Source of the DNA: Actinidia chinensis
Lineage: Eukaryota > Streptophyta > Magnoliopsida > Ericales > Actinidiaceae
Direction: 5' to 3'
Length of the DNA stretch: 25,243 bases
NCBI GenBank assembly: GCA_009663005.1
Contig: CM018895.1
Span: 23,253,995 to 23,279,237, forward strand
Shown here: positions 1-10,750 of the stretch, one piece after another
Layout of the letters: each line of letters opens with the position of its first letter
Numbering within the stretch: the first letter of the stretch is position 1
Translations under genes and position numbers: made by a program
Notes under the pieces: generated by a model
What the model was told of the DNA's origin: nothing
Database searches by the model: none
What the model saw: only the letters and a program-made list of their open reading frames with translations

Positions 1-822
1 CCTAGGAACCATCCGTTGTAGGTAACTTCCGCGTTGCGTTCGCGAAAATGGTACTCCGGAGCACCAATCTAAAAGTCCGGTCCTATATTTCGGTAATGTT
101 AACCGTCGCTGAATGTTTTAAGTAATAATTTGCAATATTCATGTACTGTCGTTTTCTTTATTTTACTTTATTGCAAGAAACTGGGGATGCTTTTATTCTA
201 CTATTATCAAAAAAATCCCCTGTGCCTTGTATTGAAAAAGACCATATGAAAAAATAAAAAGAGTTTCGAAATGTTCCATGGATTCTGAGTTTAGTTCTTT
301 GAGAGCGATGTACCTAGACAATTTCCGAGTTCATAGTTCGACAAGGCATTCCTTGTGGTATTCTATAGTACGCACCCTAGCCCCTCGATTCATCATACCT
401 GGTTGAGGTTGATTAGTTCGCCAAATAAAGACTTACACCTTGGTAAGCTGACGAATTTTTTTAAGAAAACGTGCACTGGCAAGGATCAGCAAATATAAAT
501 TTGCTTTGCGGATCTCACAAATAAATTGTTTTTGACCCTAATCTCTCTATTTGCCAAATATTTATCCAAACAACTTGCTGCATCAATTTTAACGGGCCAC
601 TTGTTTGGATTGAACCACGTAGTTGGGTTAGATTTCCTATTTTGATAACATGAATGCTAAGCTACTCAAACATTTATTTTATAATTTACATTCAGCACAA
701 TCAGAGTTTAAATTGTGATAGATTATACAAATTGTGTAAGTATATTCCGAATGATTCTTGTTCATATATTTTAAATTTGGAATAGTCTTCGTATACAGCA
801 CATGTGAGGTTTGACTTTTAAT
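1..822. other. Unassigned AT-rich sequence left of the gypsy-like element
   Basis: I recognise no gene, RNA or transposon terminus here. The first 100 bases are less AT-rich than the rest and contain CG-rich words such as GTTGCGTTCGCG. There is no long open frame on either strand. It could be the flank of, or a decayed part of, another repeat. It ends where the TGTAACGG start of the gypsy-like LTR begins. Confidence 0.5.
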
Positions 823-1352
823 TGTAACGGGACATTCATTATACCATATCAAGCAGTTATTTTTCTAGCCCTGGCCGAGGCCACCCGGGTCGAGACGCCT
901 TGAATTTTGAACTAGGTCGAGCATTTCTTTGATTTAAGAGATGTACCTCTTGAACTAGGTCCGACGATGCCTGACCCGAGCTGTATGTGAAACTTAGGTC
1001 TCGATGCCCATGCACCTGGACCGAGATTTTTGTTTTCAGTATTTGAGCTAGGTCGAGCTTGCCTTGACGCTAGTGTCGTAGATTGTGGAGTTAGGTCGAG
1101 CAGCATGAGCTAGGCGAGAGCGCTTCTGACCGGATTGATGAGATTCGACCGGCGACGATGATGAGCATTTTGGTCGAGCGCCTGAAGAGATGTTATGCGC
1201 TAGGTGAGACGCCTGAGCTACAGCGTCGAGACGCTCTTTTCTGCCCCCACGAGATACCTGAGCTAGGTCGAGACGCTGAGCGAGGTTTGACGCATTTTTT
1301 TCTTCTGATCGAGAGCATGAGTAGGTCGACTAGCCCGACCGACCCGATGCTT
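823..1352 (+). mobile_element. 5' LTR of gypsy-like element, first part
   Basis: It starts TGTAACGGGACATTC, and the 3' LTR starts TGTAACGGAATACCCC; both then read on to an ATATCAAG word. Nearly all the remainder is the GAGCTAGGTCGAG array. It stops at GATGCTT, where copia LTR sequence begins. The missing remainder of this LTR resumes at 9124. Confidence 0.7.
860..1345 (+). repeat. Degenerate tandem array, 19-bp and 13-bp units
   Basis: The recurring unit is GAGCTAGGTCGAGACGCCT (19 bp). A shorter GACCGAGATGCCT-like unit (13 bp) is interspersed. Copies here are very uneven: some are close to consensus (around 1200-1280), others carry one or more indels. The array is part of the gypsy-like LTR. 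The same array appears at 9126-9185 (continuation) and 10183-10750 (3' LTR). Confidence 0.85.
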
Positions 1353-2337
1353 TGATTGCCCTTAGGGGCACGATGATGGTCGGATTCCTCAACTATATTT
1401 TGATGTGTTGAGAATGATGTTGATGGAATCAAGACCGCATCATGTATATGCTGATATGATATATTAACATGATGATTTGACACAGAGTAGATTAACATTA
1501 TACTCCTAATAGTATTATTTAAAATTATCAATGTATACACAAGATTCATGGCCATGAGAACTAGATTGTACACATTTGCAATTCTATATCACATGTATGT
1601 TACTCATACCCTGGTACTATCGTGTTATACCCATGGTTTTTTAGTTTGATTTGGTGGTTCGTCTATAGACGGATCAGAGTTGTACATATTTATTTTGGAA
1701 TTAGATGATCTATACAACTTATGAACACCTCATGTTTCTGAAATAGTTGATGTGCCTTAATAGGTGTGTATTTATATTTATAAATTGGTCTTTTTGCTTA
1801 TACCCAAGTCTCAGTATGCTAAGGTTGTATTGTGTGGCGAATTGTACACATTTATGAAAACTATTTGTAAATTGATAGGACTTGTATCATGAAAAATGCC
1901 GTTTTATCCACATATTCACGCAATACCGCTGAATCTTCGCACTAATACTAGTCACATGACTTGAATCCATGGTCTCAGTTTCAGCTATACTTTCTCTTTA
2001 CACTTATTGTGTAAAACGTAGAACACATTACTTGGAAGCATGTATTATACTATATATACTGTACCTTATTTTTAGAATTGCCTTTATAGCATGCACAAGG
2101 TCTCTATCACGCTAAATGGTCTAGCTATTAGGGAACTTGCTTTGCACTCATGAAACTATTTTTTCCCACTATGTATTCATTCTATTGAAAATCATTTCAG
2201 TATCCATGCAATATGCCATATCTGCATAGAATATACTTGACTGAATTGTTTCCAGTTTCAAATGTGTGTTTTCGACTGCTTACATCCTTGCACCTTGAGC
2301 CTTATCAACCCTTTGACGGTTTGAACCTTATTGCACA

Positions 2338-2525
2338 CACCCATCCCCACCCACAAAACCTTCTCTTTTCCCATCTTCCTCTCCTTGCCTTCTCTTTTTT
2401 CCATCTTCTATTAAACCCTTTTTCTTTTTACCCTTTTCAATTCTCCTCACTTCTCTTCCTTCTCTCCCAAATCCACCTCCCTCAACACCCCTTTTCCCTC
2501 ACTCACACTTCTTTTTTTATTAACG
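2338..2525 (+). repeat. Pyrimidine-rich block in left copia LTR only
   Basis: About 190 bp of almost pure C and T interrupts LTR sequence. The right LTR goes from a TTTGAACC word straight to TATTTGGCTCTTATAGCC at the matching place (around 6940-6990) with no such block. It reads open on the plus strand, but the product is low-complexity (Pro, Leu, Ser, Phe) and is not a credible protein. Confidence 0.75.
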
Positions 2526-3461
2526 ATTTGGCTCTATTAGCCAAGCTTGGTTTTACAAGTTGATGGTTGTTTAAGTATTTCCCTATAGTCTACATTCATG
2601 GTCTATTTCTACTATCAGAAGTGATGGTATAAGGGCGGTCTTTTAAAAACAAGTAGAATAAAAGTGAACATCGTACAATTGTTTTTTTTACAAATTGAGA
2701 AACACACAACAACAAACCTACATGATCATCTTTTGATTATACACTTACTTTGAGTGTTGAGTTGTACCACAAGTATTAGTCACATATAAGGACTGGCTCA
2801 AAGTATGGTGTCGTAATAGCAACAAATTCCTTGATATCTGAATGTTTATAGTCTTGGAAAAATGCACACATTACTCAAGTGAGCTGAAACAAATTCAATT
2901 GCATTAGAAGAATCCTTCTTTTTGTTCCCACAAGTTTAAAACTGCATGTATATGTGCTATTAAGAATTGATATAAGTATGTCAATCATGCCTAGAACTCT
3001 GTTTTGCTATCTCATACAGTTCAATATGTTTCAGCGAATCGTCTACAGAAATAGGGGTAAGGAAAATTGCAAGAAACCCATAAGCTTGTTTCAGATGGCA
3101 TTATCTATGGCCTTCTTCAGAGCCACTCTCCAAAAATACAGATCCACAACTGTGAGTATATCATCAACAGCAAAGGAAGCTATCTTTCAATGAACTAATC
3201 TTCCTGGCCAAACTCAAAAGTATTGACGAGGTTATGACACAAAAGCGTGAGTGATGCTCTGTCCAAGCTGAGTTTTTGAGAATTCTGCAGCAAGTTGACG
3301 TCAACTTTCAAATGGGATTATCTCAAGCTTCACAAGTCCAAATGAATAAATTTTGATCCTAAAATCTCCCCTATATCCAAGGAAGCTAGTTTTCAACGAA
3401 ACAAGCCGTGTGCAAAAGTTCAAGAACGAAGAAGTTACACCAATATTACTGAAGCAAGTTG

Positions 3462-3660
3462 TCAGCCTAAACGTCTAGGAAGTCAAGTTCAAAACTAGGA
3501 CGACCTAAGTTTTTAAAAATAGGAACGACTAAGTTCCGAGTGTGAAGACCTAAGTTGGACAGAAGGTTTGGCTGACGACTCCTAAAAGTTAGGAGTCCTA
3601 CGTGTCAAAACTACGGCGACCTAAGTTTAAAAATAGGACGACCTAAGTTGGTTCGAAAAA
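3462..3660 (+). repeat. Short degenerate repeats, GGACGACCTAAGTT type
   Basis: There are four to six imperfect copies of a unit near AAAAATAGGACGACCTAAGTT, with spacer variants such as GAAGACCTAAGTTGG. The same block ends the homologous part of the right LTR (7925-8210), where it is longer and more irregular. Confidence 0.8.
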
Positions 3661-3665
3661 TTCTA

Positions 3666-5280
3666 AGTCAACAGTTCACAATAGTCACAATGTGAAAGAA
3701 AATAAAGTAGTAATTTTAAAATAAAAATTTACACATGTTTAAAATAAGTTTGTCATGAGAAAATCCTCACAGTTACCATTTGTGTCATGATACATTACAA
3801 AATGATAGAAGTGTTAATTCAACCTCAAACTAAAGTGACAAAATCAAATAGGCAGCTCTGAAAATTGAAAAATAGTCAACTTAAGTCAAAAACTGCTTTT
3901 ACTGGAGTAGAAGTAGGACATAGTAATAATCTTTTATGGATGGAAAGTTACGAGTCTTTTTTCCAAAACACAAAAACAGAACTTAAGTGAGACTTTTCTA
4001 GAAAAGGATATGACGATACCTAATAATATATGCCAAAGCGTTTGCCCAGAACAGGGGATCCAAAATTGTGATAGCAAGAACTAAACAAAAAACTATTCTC
4101 TCGTTTTCTTCAGTCAAATATGAAAATTTAGAAGTGATACTATCTACACACTCTTTGCATCTATATGCTCTTGTTTTTATCTTGAAACTTCATGATTAGT
4201 GCCTCACTTAGACTAGTTATTTATATGATAAGTCTAAAAGGATGATTCTTGCACGTTATTTGGTTTATTTAACAGCATTAAAATTCATCCTTGCTTATCA
4301 TCAACAGGTCCCCCTTACTATATTATGACTCATGCTTTCTTTAAAAATCTTTCAAGTTATAGTATTCTTTCTGCTGAATTACATCATTTTTGAAACTACA
4401 ATATTTGCTCTATTGAAATCTATCACGCTTGTATTTTTATGCCCTTTTTTTTATGCATAAATCGAGGAGTCATGACCACAAATTAAATAAAATGAATTAA
4501 TTGAAATATGTATGCATCTTACTTATCTCTTTCACTCTTGTCATATTTAAAATTTCAATTTAAAACTATTTTTCTATATTTTTCATCAAGTCTCGACTCC
4601 CTGAAACAAATGTCATTATATGAATTGTACTTGAGTATTCTGAGCACATGGTCATAATTATTGACATATATTTGTGCCCCCATAAAAATGTTTTACTATA
4701 CTTGAATTCCCTCATAACTTCATACCTTGATTGTGAAGCATTCATGACATTCACACTTAATGTTTATGGTATCTATCTAAGTGTGCAATGGAATAATGTA
4801 TGGCAAAGGGAGTTTTTCTCTATTTCGATTTTAACCCAAACAAACTATCTTTGATTGGATAATTCTAAATCCCTATATGGTGTGAAAGAGTTTTTTAAGA
4901 ATTGAGTTTTATACAAAAATCTTTGAATTTACTTCACCACCTCAATTTGTCATTCCTTAAACACGCTTTGTGCTTAAATGATATTTTTAATAGGCATGAT
5001 GGCCTTCCTCTTTGATATGCATCACGTGACTATCTTCATTTGCAAACTTTTTTTATAATATACACAGTGGTATCATTTCCAAAGAGGACGGAAAAAATTA
5101 TTTTTAACATAATATTTTTAGAAAAAAAAAGTCCTCTTTTCATGAAAAAGAATATGAGATGGTTTTGATTTAGAAACATTATTTAAGCCATCATCTCATT
5201 TAATTATACTATTGTTTTAATTGGTATTCTATACTAGCATGTTGATTCTACTAATGACCATTGATTAAATTGGTATTTTC
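3666..5280. other. AT-rich sequence, probably the remaining interior of the copia element
   Basis: There is no significant open frame and no retroelement protein motif that I can recognise. A small hairpin is possible at 5078-5141 (CCAAAGAGGAC and GTCCTCTTTT). By position it should be internal copia sequence or material inserted after deletion of the LTR end, primer site and gag-pol. I cannot tell which. Confidence 0.45.
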
Positions 5281-6012
5281 TTAGATGTCATTAGGGGTAC
5301 TGGAATGTAGAGAAATGAGATATTATTAATTTTTGGCAATTTAATTTTAAACCTCTCTTCATTATGTTTTTATGTATGATTGCTGATTCTGGAATACATG
5401 CTATCATCAACACCTGACATTAGGACAGCCACCAACTTAGGGGGAGCACTACTATTGGTCTCACTTTGGTAGGTAACACTATTCGTGGACATAAGCGCGA
5501 ATTATGATTAGTAACAATTGGCAATTGCAGAGATATTAAGTGGTGTGCTTAAACCAGTAAACAACTGGGTATCAGACTTATATCCAGATCATTGTATCCG
5601 AATAATGATTATTATAGTGTGCTACTCAACCCCTTGGGATATAAGAAATAGTAATGGGGTGCATCGTATAAAATGTTATCGCCACCACTCATTTGGCTTA
5701 CATAGATTATTGCATTTTTTGATGTTGCCTTCGGGGGGAAAAAAAATTAAACAATTGATATTTTCTCTTAAAAACCTATTGTATACCGTTTAATGGAGGG
5801 GGAAGTCACAATAAGGGGGAGATTTTTTTAAAAAAAAAAAAAAAAACTCATTTTTCTTCATGTTTGGGAAATATGTTGATGTTGTCAAAGGGTGGGAGAA
5901 AAATTGGATTTGTTATCCTTTTACATGCTAACTGATACATGGATAAACTTATTGAATCAGTCATATGTGAGAGTATTGATTTTGGGCAAATCCTTGGCAT
6001 TTGCCCATATCA
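5281..6012 (+). other. Copia 3' non-coding interior with repeated purine tracts
   Basis: Purine tracts of the AGGGGGAG kind occur near 5440, 5796 and 5813, and a GGGTGGGAGAAAAATTGG tract near 5891. An A/T homopolymer lies at 5824-5846. Regularly spaced AGGGGGAGA tracts between pol and the 3' LTR are a recalled feature of SIRE/Maximus elements. The short open frames here are not convincing genes. Confidence 0.6.
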
Positions 6013-6025
6013 AACAGGGAGAGAT
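6013..6025 (+). other. Polypurine tract of copia element
   Basis: AACAGGGAGAGAT lies immediately before the TGTTCTGGGAACAA start of the right LTR. It is preceded by a TTTGCCCATATCAAAC stretch, like the TTGTCATCATCAAAA word that usually precedes this tract in SIRE-type elements (recalled). It would prime plus-strand DNA synthesis. Confidence 0.65.
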
Positions 6026-7924
6026 TGTTCTGGGAACAATATTATTGATGAGTTTGATGGTGATGTTTGATGGCATTCAAGATGAATACATGTATAAGAT
6101 TGATATTGAATATTAACATGATACTATTTGACACCAATAGTAGATATATAAAGTATACTTCATAATAGTATATTTAAATGATCAATGCATATACCACTAG
6201 ATTAATGCATGAGAACTAGATTGCACACATCACCTATCCATGTATGTACTCATACTTGTATATCGTGTATACATGGTTTAGTTTGATTTGGGTGTATAGA
6301 GTGATTACTGGTTGACATATTTATTTGGAATTACATATCTATCAACTTATTGAACACTAATTGTTGTTGACAGTTTATGTGCTTATAGGTGTGTATTACT
6401 ATTAAAATTGGCTTGCATATACAAGTTCTCATATGCTAGGGTGTTGTATTTTGAGAACGTGTACAACATTTCATGAAAACTATTTGTAAATTTAAGAGGA
6501 TCATTATCATGAAAAGTGTTTTTATATATTCAAGTCAATCGCTAATCTGCATTATACTATTCAATGACTGAATTCATGGTTCTCAGTTTATCTATACTTT
6601 CTCTTTAACTTATGTGTTAATACTTTCTACGAACAACATTACTTGGAGCATGTCTATATACCATAATAATGTATCCTTATTTTAGACTTGCCTTAGCATT
6701 GCACAAGTTCATAATGCTAAAGGTATTGTATTAGGGAACTTGATTGCACTTCATGAAATCTATGTTTTCCACACTCATGTATTTCATTTCATTGCAAAAT
6801 AAGAGTTCACGTGTCCTATGCACTATGCCATATCTTGCATAGAATTATACTTTGACTTGAAATCTGTTTCTCAAGTTCAAATGTGTGTTTAGACTTGCTT
6901 ACATCTTGCACATTGAGCCTTATAAAACAATTGATAGCGTGTTTGAACCTTTCTATGCACTCACACATACCTATTTGGCTCTTATAGCCAAGGCTTTGTT
7001 TATCCAACGCTTGTGAGTTGACTTTAAGTATGCCTAAGTCTTAATTATGGTTATTTATACTATCAGAAGTGATGTGTACGTGGTTCAAAACAAGTAGAAC
7101 TAAAATTGCACATCTCACGTGTTTTTTACAAACTTTGACGAAACCAACAAGCCCTCCCTCTTAGCACATGAGCAGTATGTGATATCAATACTTGAAGGTG
7201 TTTGAGTTAGTGGGTCTTCTGTCTACACAAGTCTATTCACTCTAATGGACTTGCTCAAGGTATGGTTTCGTAATACGAAACACAGTCCTTGATATTGAAG
7301 TTTATAAGTCTTAAAATGCACAAATTACTCAAGTGAGCTTGAAAAGATTCAATTTCTATTCGAAGATCATTCTCTTTGTTCCCACAAGTTTAAATGACGT
7401 ATATGTGCTGATTTAGGAATTGTATTCAATAAGTATTTAAATCATGGGCTAGAATTGTTTTGACATCTCACAAGTTCAATGTTTAAGCGACTGTCTAAGA
7501 AATAGGTTGAAGGAAAATTTGCAAGAAACAAAAGCTGATTTCAGATGGCATACTTATGGCTTACAGAGATAAAACCAAATACAGAAAACTTTGAGGTCTA
7601 TCACTCAAGCCCAGGAAGCGTATCTTTCACAATGAAACTAATCTTCATGGCAAATCGCACAGTATTGAAGAAGGTAGACCAACAATAGAGTGATGCTATG
7701 TCACGCTGAGTTTGCAGAATGCATTCGACCCAGCAAAGTGAGTTCAAATTTGAAAATGGGATTATATCAGCTTCCACAAGTCCAAATGACTAAATTCTTG
7801 ATCCTAAAAATATATCCCCGGAAGCTCTAGTTCTCAACGCAACAAGCGTGGCAAAACTTTCAAGTAAACGAAGAAGTCTAGACAGTTATAGAAGTTACAC
7901 CCCCATATACTGAAACGTTTGCCA

Positions 7925-8210
7925 GCCTAAAAAGTTAGGATCGTCTAAGTTTCAAAAATAGGACGACTAGCCTAAGTTTAAAAATAGGACGACCTAAGTT
8001 TCAAGAGTTGAAGACCTAGTTGGTATAGCAAGGTTTGGTGACGACCTCAAAAGTAGGAGTCCTAGTTTTTTAAAATCGGACGACCTAAAGTTTCAATAGC
8101 TGAAGACCGAAGTTTGGACAGAAGGATGTGGGGACCCGACCCTATAAAGTTTTAGGACGAAATAAAGTTTTGAACTTAGGACGACCTAAGTTGACGACCT
8201 AAGTTTCAGA
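7925..8210 (+). repeat. Short degenerate repeats, GGACGACCTAAGTT type (right LTR)
   Basis: Imperfect copies of AAAAATAGGACGACCTAAGTT, with variants such as GACCTCAAAAGTAGGAGTCC, run through about 285 bp. The block is longer than its partner at 3462-3660, so copy number has changed since insertion, or the assembly has slipped. Confidence 0.8.
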
Positions 8211-8305
8211 TTTAACTTCTGAGTGTCAGAATTCAAAATCCAAACGGCCAAGTTGATTTTCCACGGCTATATCCTATTTTCAAGGGGCAGATTTGATAAC
8301 GTTGA

Positions 8306-8313
8306 TATAAAAT
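8306..8313 (+). promoter_or_regulatory. Putative TATA box of copia LTR
   Basis: TATAAAAT lies in GTTGATATAAAATACACC, about 0.8 kb before the LTR end, downstream of the U3-like repeat block. This is where an LTR promoter would be expected. No transcript start can be read from sequence alone. The left LTR lacks this part. Confidence 0.45.
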
Positions 8314-8544
8314 ACACCCCTTGGGGGTTGTAGGAAGCATATTGAAAGTGCACTAAGTTATTTCTATTCTTCCATTCATTCTCTAGCACTTTAAATCTCT
8401 TCTCTAATCTATATTTGTATTACCTCAAGAGAGAAACATACCGCTAGTGTTCCTTAATTTGTATTATTATACACCTAGGGATATTTGTGAGCTTTTCTTT
8501 GCTACAAATTATTCATGAGAGAAATCCCTTGGGTGATAGCACTA

Positions 8545-8682
8545 GTTTTTCCTTCCCCCCCCTTTCTCTTCTCTCTCTTCCACCTTCTTTTTTTTCTGCT
8601 CTTCCTTCCGTCTCTTTTTTCCTCTCTTTTTCCTTCTCACCTTTCCCCTTTCCTTCTCTCTTCTCCTCCCCATCCCCCCTGA
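8545..8682 (+). repeat. Pyrimidine-rich low-complexity block in right LTR
   Basis: About 140 bp is almost only C and T (CCTTCCCCCCCCTTTCTC and similar). It is open in several frames on both strands because it is low-complexity; the predicted Ser/Phe/Pro or Glu/Lys/Arg peptides are artefacts. The left LTR does not reach this position. Confidence 0.8.
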
Positions 8683-9123
8683 TAGATGTATTCAAAGAGA
8701 GGGTGCTCTTGAAGACTAGGAGTGTTCTAGTGTGTAAAGGTTCGATAAGGCACCCGTAAGCTATTGGTATTTACAAGAGAGGTCGTTCTCTTGAAGACTA
8801 GAGGTTATATGTGTTTTGTAGGTTTTTCAAGCACGCAAGCTTGAAGATTAGTGGATCCCAAGGAGGGACCCCTGGAGAGTGGCCGTAGTAAGGATTGTGC
8901 CGAACCACGAAAAATCGGTTTACATTTTCTATCCTTAACTCCTTATCGCTTTCGTATTTGTATTATATACTTGCCTATACTCTTGATATCATCATACTTA
9001 TTCATTGCAAGTATTAAATTAAGAGTTAATTAACTTGTGCGATACAATTGTGATAATTTTAATTTAGGAGATTTAGTTGCAAAACTATTCCACCCCCCTC
9101 TCGGTTTGCCATACGGACTATCA

Positions 9124-9745
9124 AGTGCCTGAGTTAGGTCGAGCGCTTGAAGCTAGGTCGAGACGCTCCGAGCTAGGTAAAGAGCACCTGGAATGAGATA
9201 ACTGCGTGGCTGACGATGTAAAATGGTGCTGCGGTTCCATGGCATGTCAAGGACAGAGAGGGGCATTGAACGAAAAAGGATTCCTTGACAGCTCCATGTT
9301 GAATCAGAGATATTGAGACTAACTTATCTACCACCAAGCTTAGGGGCCATGGGCTAGGGTAGGTCAGTAGCCTACCCAGCTGAATGGCTAGAAAAGGAGA
9401 GCTGATGCTCCTCACCAAGGTAGATTGGGACCTAGAAGACTACTACACTTCTTCTCTACAGGCATATTGATTTGAGAATACATTATATCTTTATCTTATA
9501 TCTTGTCTATAAAATTATCTCGACCGGCTAACTTGACCGTCGGGAGGGCAGTCGGCGCGCTCGAACGGCATGTTTCTAAACTTCATGTGTTCGCGCTAGG
9601 TTCCAGCAGGACCAAAAAACACATCTGTGCGCTCCCTATGTTGCCGTCTAGTTAGAGCGCCAAACAGTAACCACCGGTCGCAGCTCGAGATGTCTATTTT
9701 GGTTTCCTTTCTATATCTCTCTTATCTTTCAAAAAGAACACCCCA
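9124..9745 (+). mobile_element. 5' LTR of gypsy-like element, second part
   Basis: It resumes with TGCCTGAGTTAGGTCGAG, three array units, and then follows the 3' LTR (10760-11383) block by block: AAAAGGAGAG, CTCACCAAGGTA, GAGAATACA, a GGGAGGGCAGTCGG block, CCAGCAGGA and GATGTCTATTTTGGTTTC. It ends CCCCA four bases before the primer site. The TATA box seen in the 3' LTR is lost here (GGCTAGAAAAGGAGAG), so this copy may not drive transcription. Confidence 0.72.
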
Positions 9746-9749
9746 TAAT

Positions 9750-9768
9750 TGGCCGCCGTCTATGGGAA
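9750..9768 (+). other. Primer binding site of gypsy-like element
   Basis: TGGCCGCCGTCTATGGGAA differs at about two positions (one extra or changed C, one G to A) from TGGCGCCGTCTGTGGGAA, the primer site typical of plant Tat/Ogre gypsy elements (recalled). It is correctly placed just after the 5' LTR end and fixes the element's orientation as plus. Confidence 0.72.
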
Positions 9769-10118
9769 CTCACTATAGACATCTACAAAATCTATTTGGA
9801 GAGAGTCATCGACGAAGGCTTTTCTCTTCGGCGAGAGATTCACGAGCTCAAGGGAGTACCATCAGCTTCTCCACCACGAAGGTGTCGATTTGGAGAGAGC
9901 TTCCCCCTTTGAGCTCCACCACATAGATCAAGAGATATATCGACGAAGCATTTTCCATTGGGAGAGGTGATTCCGAGCGCCCGTGAGAGTAATAAGCTCT
10001 CCCCCTAAAGTTGTCCATTTGTCTTGAAGACGAGCTCTTCACAGCTCCAAACTCTCCCCAATGAAATTTTATGTTGAACATCAGCTCACATGAATCGCTA
10101 AGCATGATCCAGATCATG
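9769..10118 (+). other. Short non-coding interior of the gypsy-like element
   Basis: Only about 350 bp separate the primer site from the purine tract. There is no gag, pol or zinc knuckle. ATCGACGAAG followed within a few bases by a TTTTC run occurs twice (near 9808 and 9940), and TTTGGAGAGAG occurs twice (near 9795 and 9891), so the interior looks like a diverged internal duplication. This is the layout of a small non-autonomous LTR element that would depend on enzymes supplied elsewhere. Confidence 0.55.
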
Positions 10119-10134
10119 CAAATGAGGGGTCAAC
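10119..10134 (+). other. Putative polypurine tract of gypsy-like element
   Basis: AAATGAGGGGTCAAC lies directly before the TGTAACGG start of the 3' LTR. It is purine-rich but imperfect. Position is the main support. Confidence 0.45.
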
Positions 10135-10182
10135 TGTAACGGAATACCCCCACTAAAATATCAAGTACATAGCGTGGACGAA

Positions 10183-10750
10183 GCTTAGGTCCGGACGCTT
10201 GAGCTAGGTCGCGATGCATGGCATAGGCCCTCACCCAAGCAGCCTGAGGCTAGGTCAGAGACGCCCTGAACGAGATGCCCTGAGCTACCGTCGAAACGCA
10301 TGACCAAGACGCTTTGAGCTAGGCTAGACACGCTGACCGAGACGCTTCTGTGGAGCTAGGTCGAACGCTTGAGCTTACCCCCGGTCGAGCAGCTGAGCTA
10401 TGGTCGAGACGCCTCTTGCCGAGATGCCTGAGAGCTAGGTCGAGATGCTCGAGGATGTGACGCTAGGTCACGACGCCTGTGTGGCTAGGTCGAGAGCCTC
10501 ACCGAGTATGCTTTGAGCCCTAGTCACGATGCTGAGCTAGGTCGACGACACCTGACCGAGATGGCCTGAGCCTAGGTCGAGACGCTTGACGCTCTATGGC
10601 TCGAGAAGCTTTCTGAGCTTTAGATCGAGACGCCTCTTTTGACCGCGATGCCTGAGGGCGGGGGCGGGCGCGGGGGATAGGTAGAGAGGCCTGAGTTAGG
10701 TCGGAGGACGCTTGAGTAGCCGTCGAGAGTTCTGAGTTAGTCGAGACGAT
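10183..10750 (+). repeat. Tandem array of 19-bp plus 13-bp units in 3' LTR
   Basis: Units near GAGCTAGGTCGAGACGCCT alternate irregularly with GACCGAGATGCCT-like units, suggesting a 32-bp higher-order unit. Roughly 20 units or part-units are present. Most carry small indels. The array sits in the U3-like part of the LTR, upstream of the TATA box, where tandem repeats can act as enhancer-like elements (inference). Confidence 0.85.

Larger units (their letters stand above)
1353..3665 (+). mobile_element. Left LTR of copia element, 3' end missing
   Basis: It aligns collinearly with 6026-8220. Shared words include GAGAACTAGATTG (1556 and 6209), a CATGTATGTACTCAT-like stretch, ACTATTTGTAAATT, CAAGTGAGCT, and the final GACGACCTAAGTT repeats. 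Small one- to four-base indels separate the two throughout. The last roughly 900 bp of the right LTR (promoter, R and U5 part) has no counterpart here, so this LTR is truncated at about 3665 together with the primer site. Confidence 0.72.
1353..9123 (+). mobile_element. Nested Ty1/copia element, SIRE/Maximus-like, internally deleted
   Basis: Two related LTR-like segments (1353-3665 and 6026-9123) lie in the same orientation. Between them is AT-rich sequence that ends in several AGGGGGAG-type purine tracts, a layout known from the 3' non-coding region of SIRE-type copia elements. The right LTR starts TGTTCTGGGAACAA directly after a CAGGGAGAGAT tract. The element sits inside the tandem array of a gypsy-like LTR: the left flank ends TGCTT and the right flank reads TGCCT after two extra bases, an approximate 5-bp target duplication. 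No primer site, gag, protease, integrase, RT or RNase H frame is visible, so it cannot be autonomous. The lineage name is from family resemblance only. Confidence 0.7.
6026..9123 (+). mobile_element. Right LTR of copia element, near complete
   Basis: It begins TGTTCTGGG after the purine tract and ends TATCA just before the gypsy array resumes. The last 60 bases hold a CACCCCCCTCTCGGTTTGCC stretch, a C-run and CTC motif that commonly lies just inside the 3' end of SIRE-like LTRs. A TATA box is at 8306. Related words such as TCTTGAAGACTA recur between 8700 and 8850. About 3.1 kb is long for such an LTR; tandem repeats, a CT-rich block and many small indels account for part of it. Confidence 0.68.

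Noticed and set aside
1193..1573. 126-codon open frame on the minus strand
   Set aside because: It runs through the GAGCTAGGTCGAG array and into LTR sequence. The array is open by chance because of its repeat period, and the peptide shows no domain.
2213..2563. 116-codon open frame on the plus strand
   Set aside because: It consists mainly of the pyrimidine-rich block (2338-2525), which gives Pro/Leu/Phe/Ser low complexity. It has no homologous frame in the partner LTR.
5054..5070. TGGTATCA as a copia primer binding site
   Set aside because: The word is followed by TTTCC rather than the expected GAGC, and it does not follow an LTR end.
8487..8759. Open frames on both strands in the CT-rich stretch
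   Set aside because: Serine/phenylalanine on one strand and Glu/Lys/Arg on the other come from base composition alone.
9173..9418. 81-codon minus-strand frame in the gypsy LTR
   Set aside because: It lies inside LTR sequence, is not conserved in the other LTR, and has no domain.
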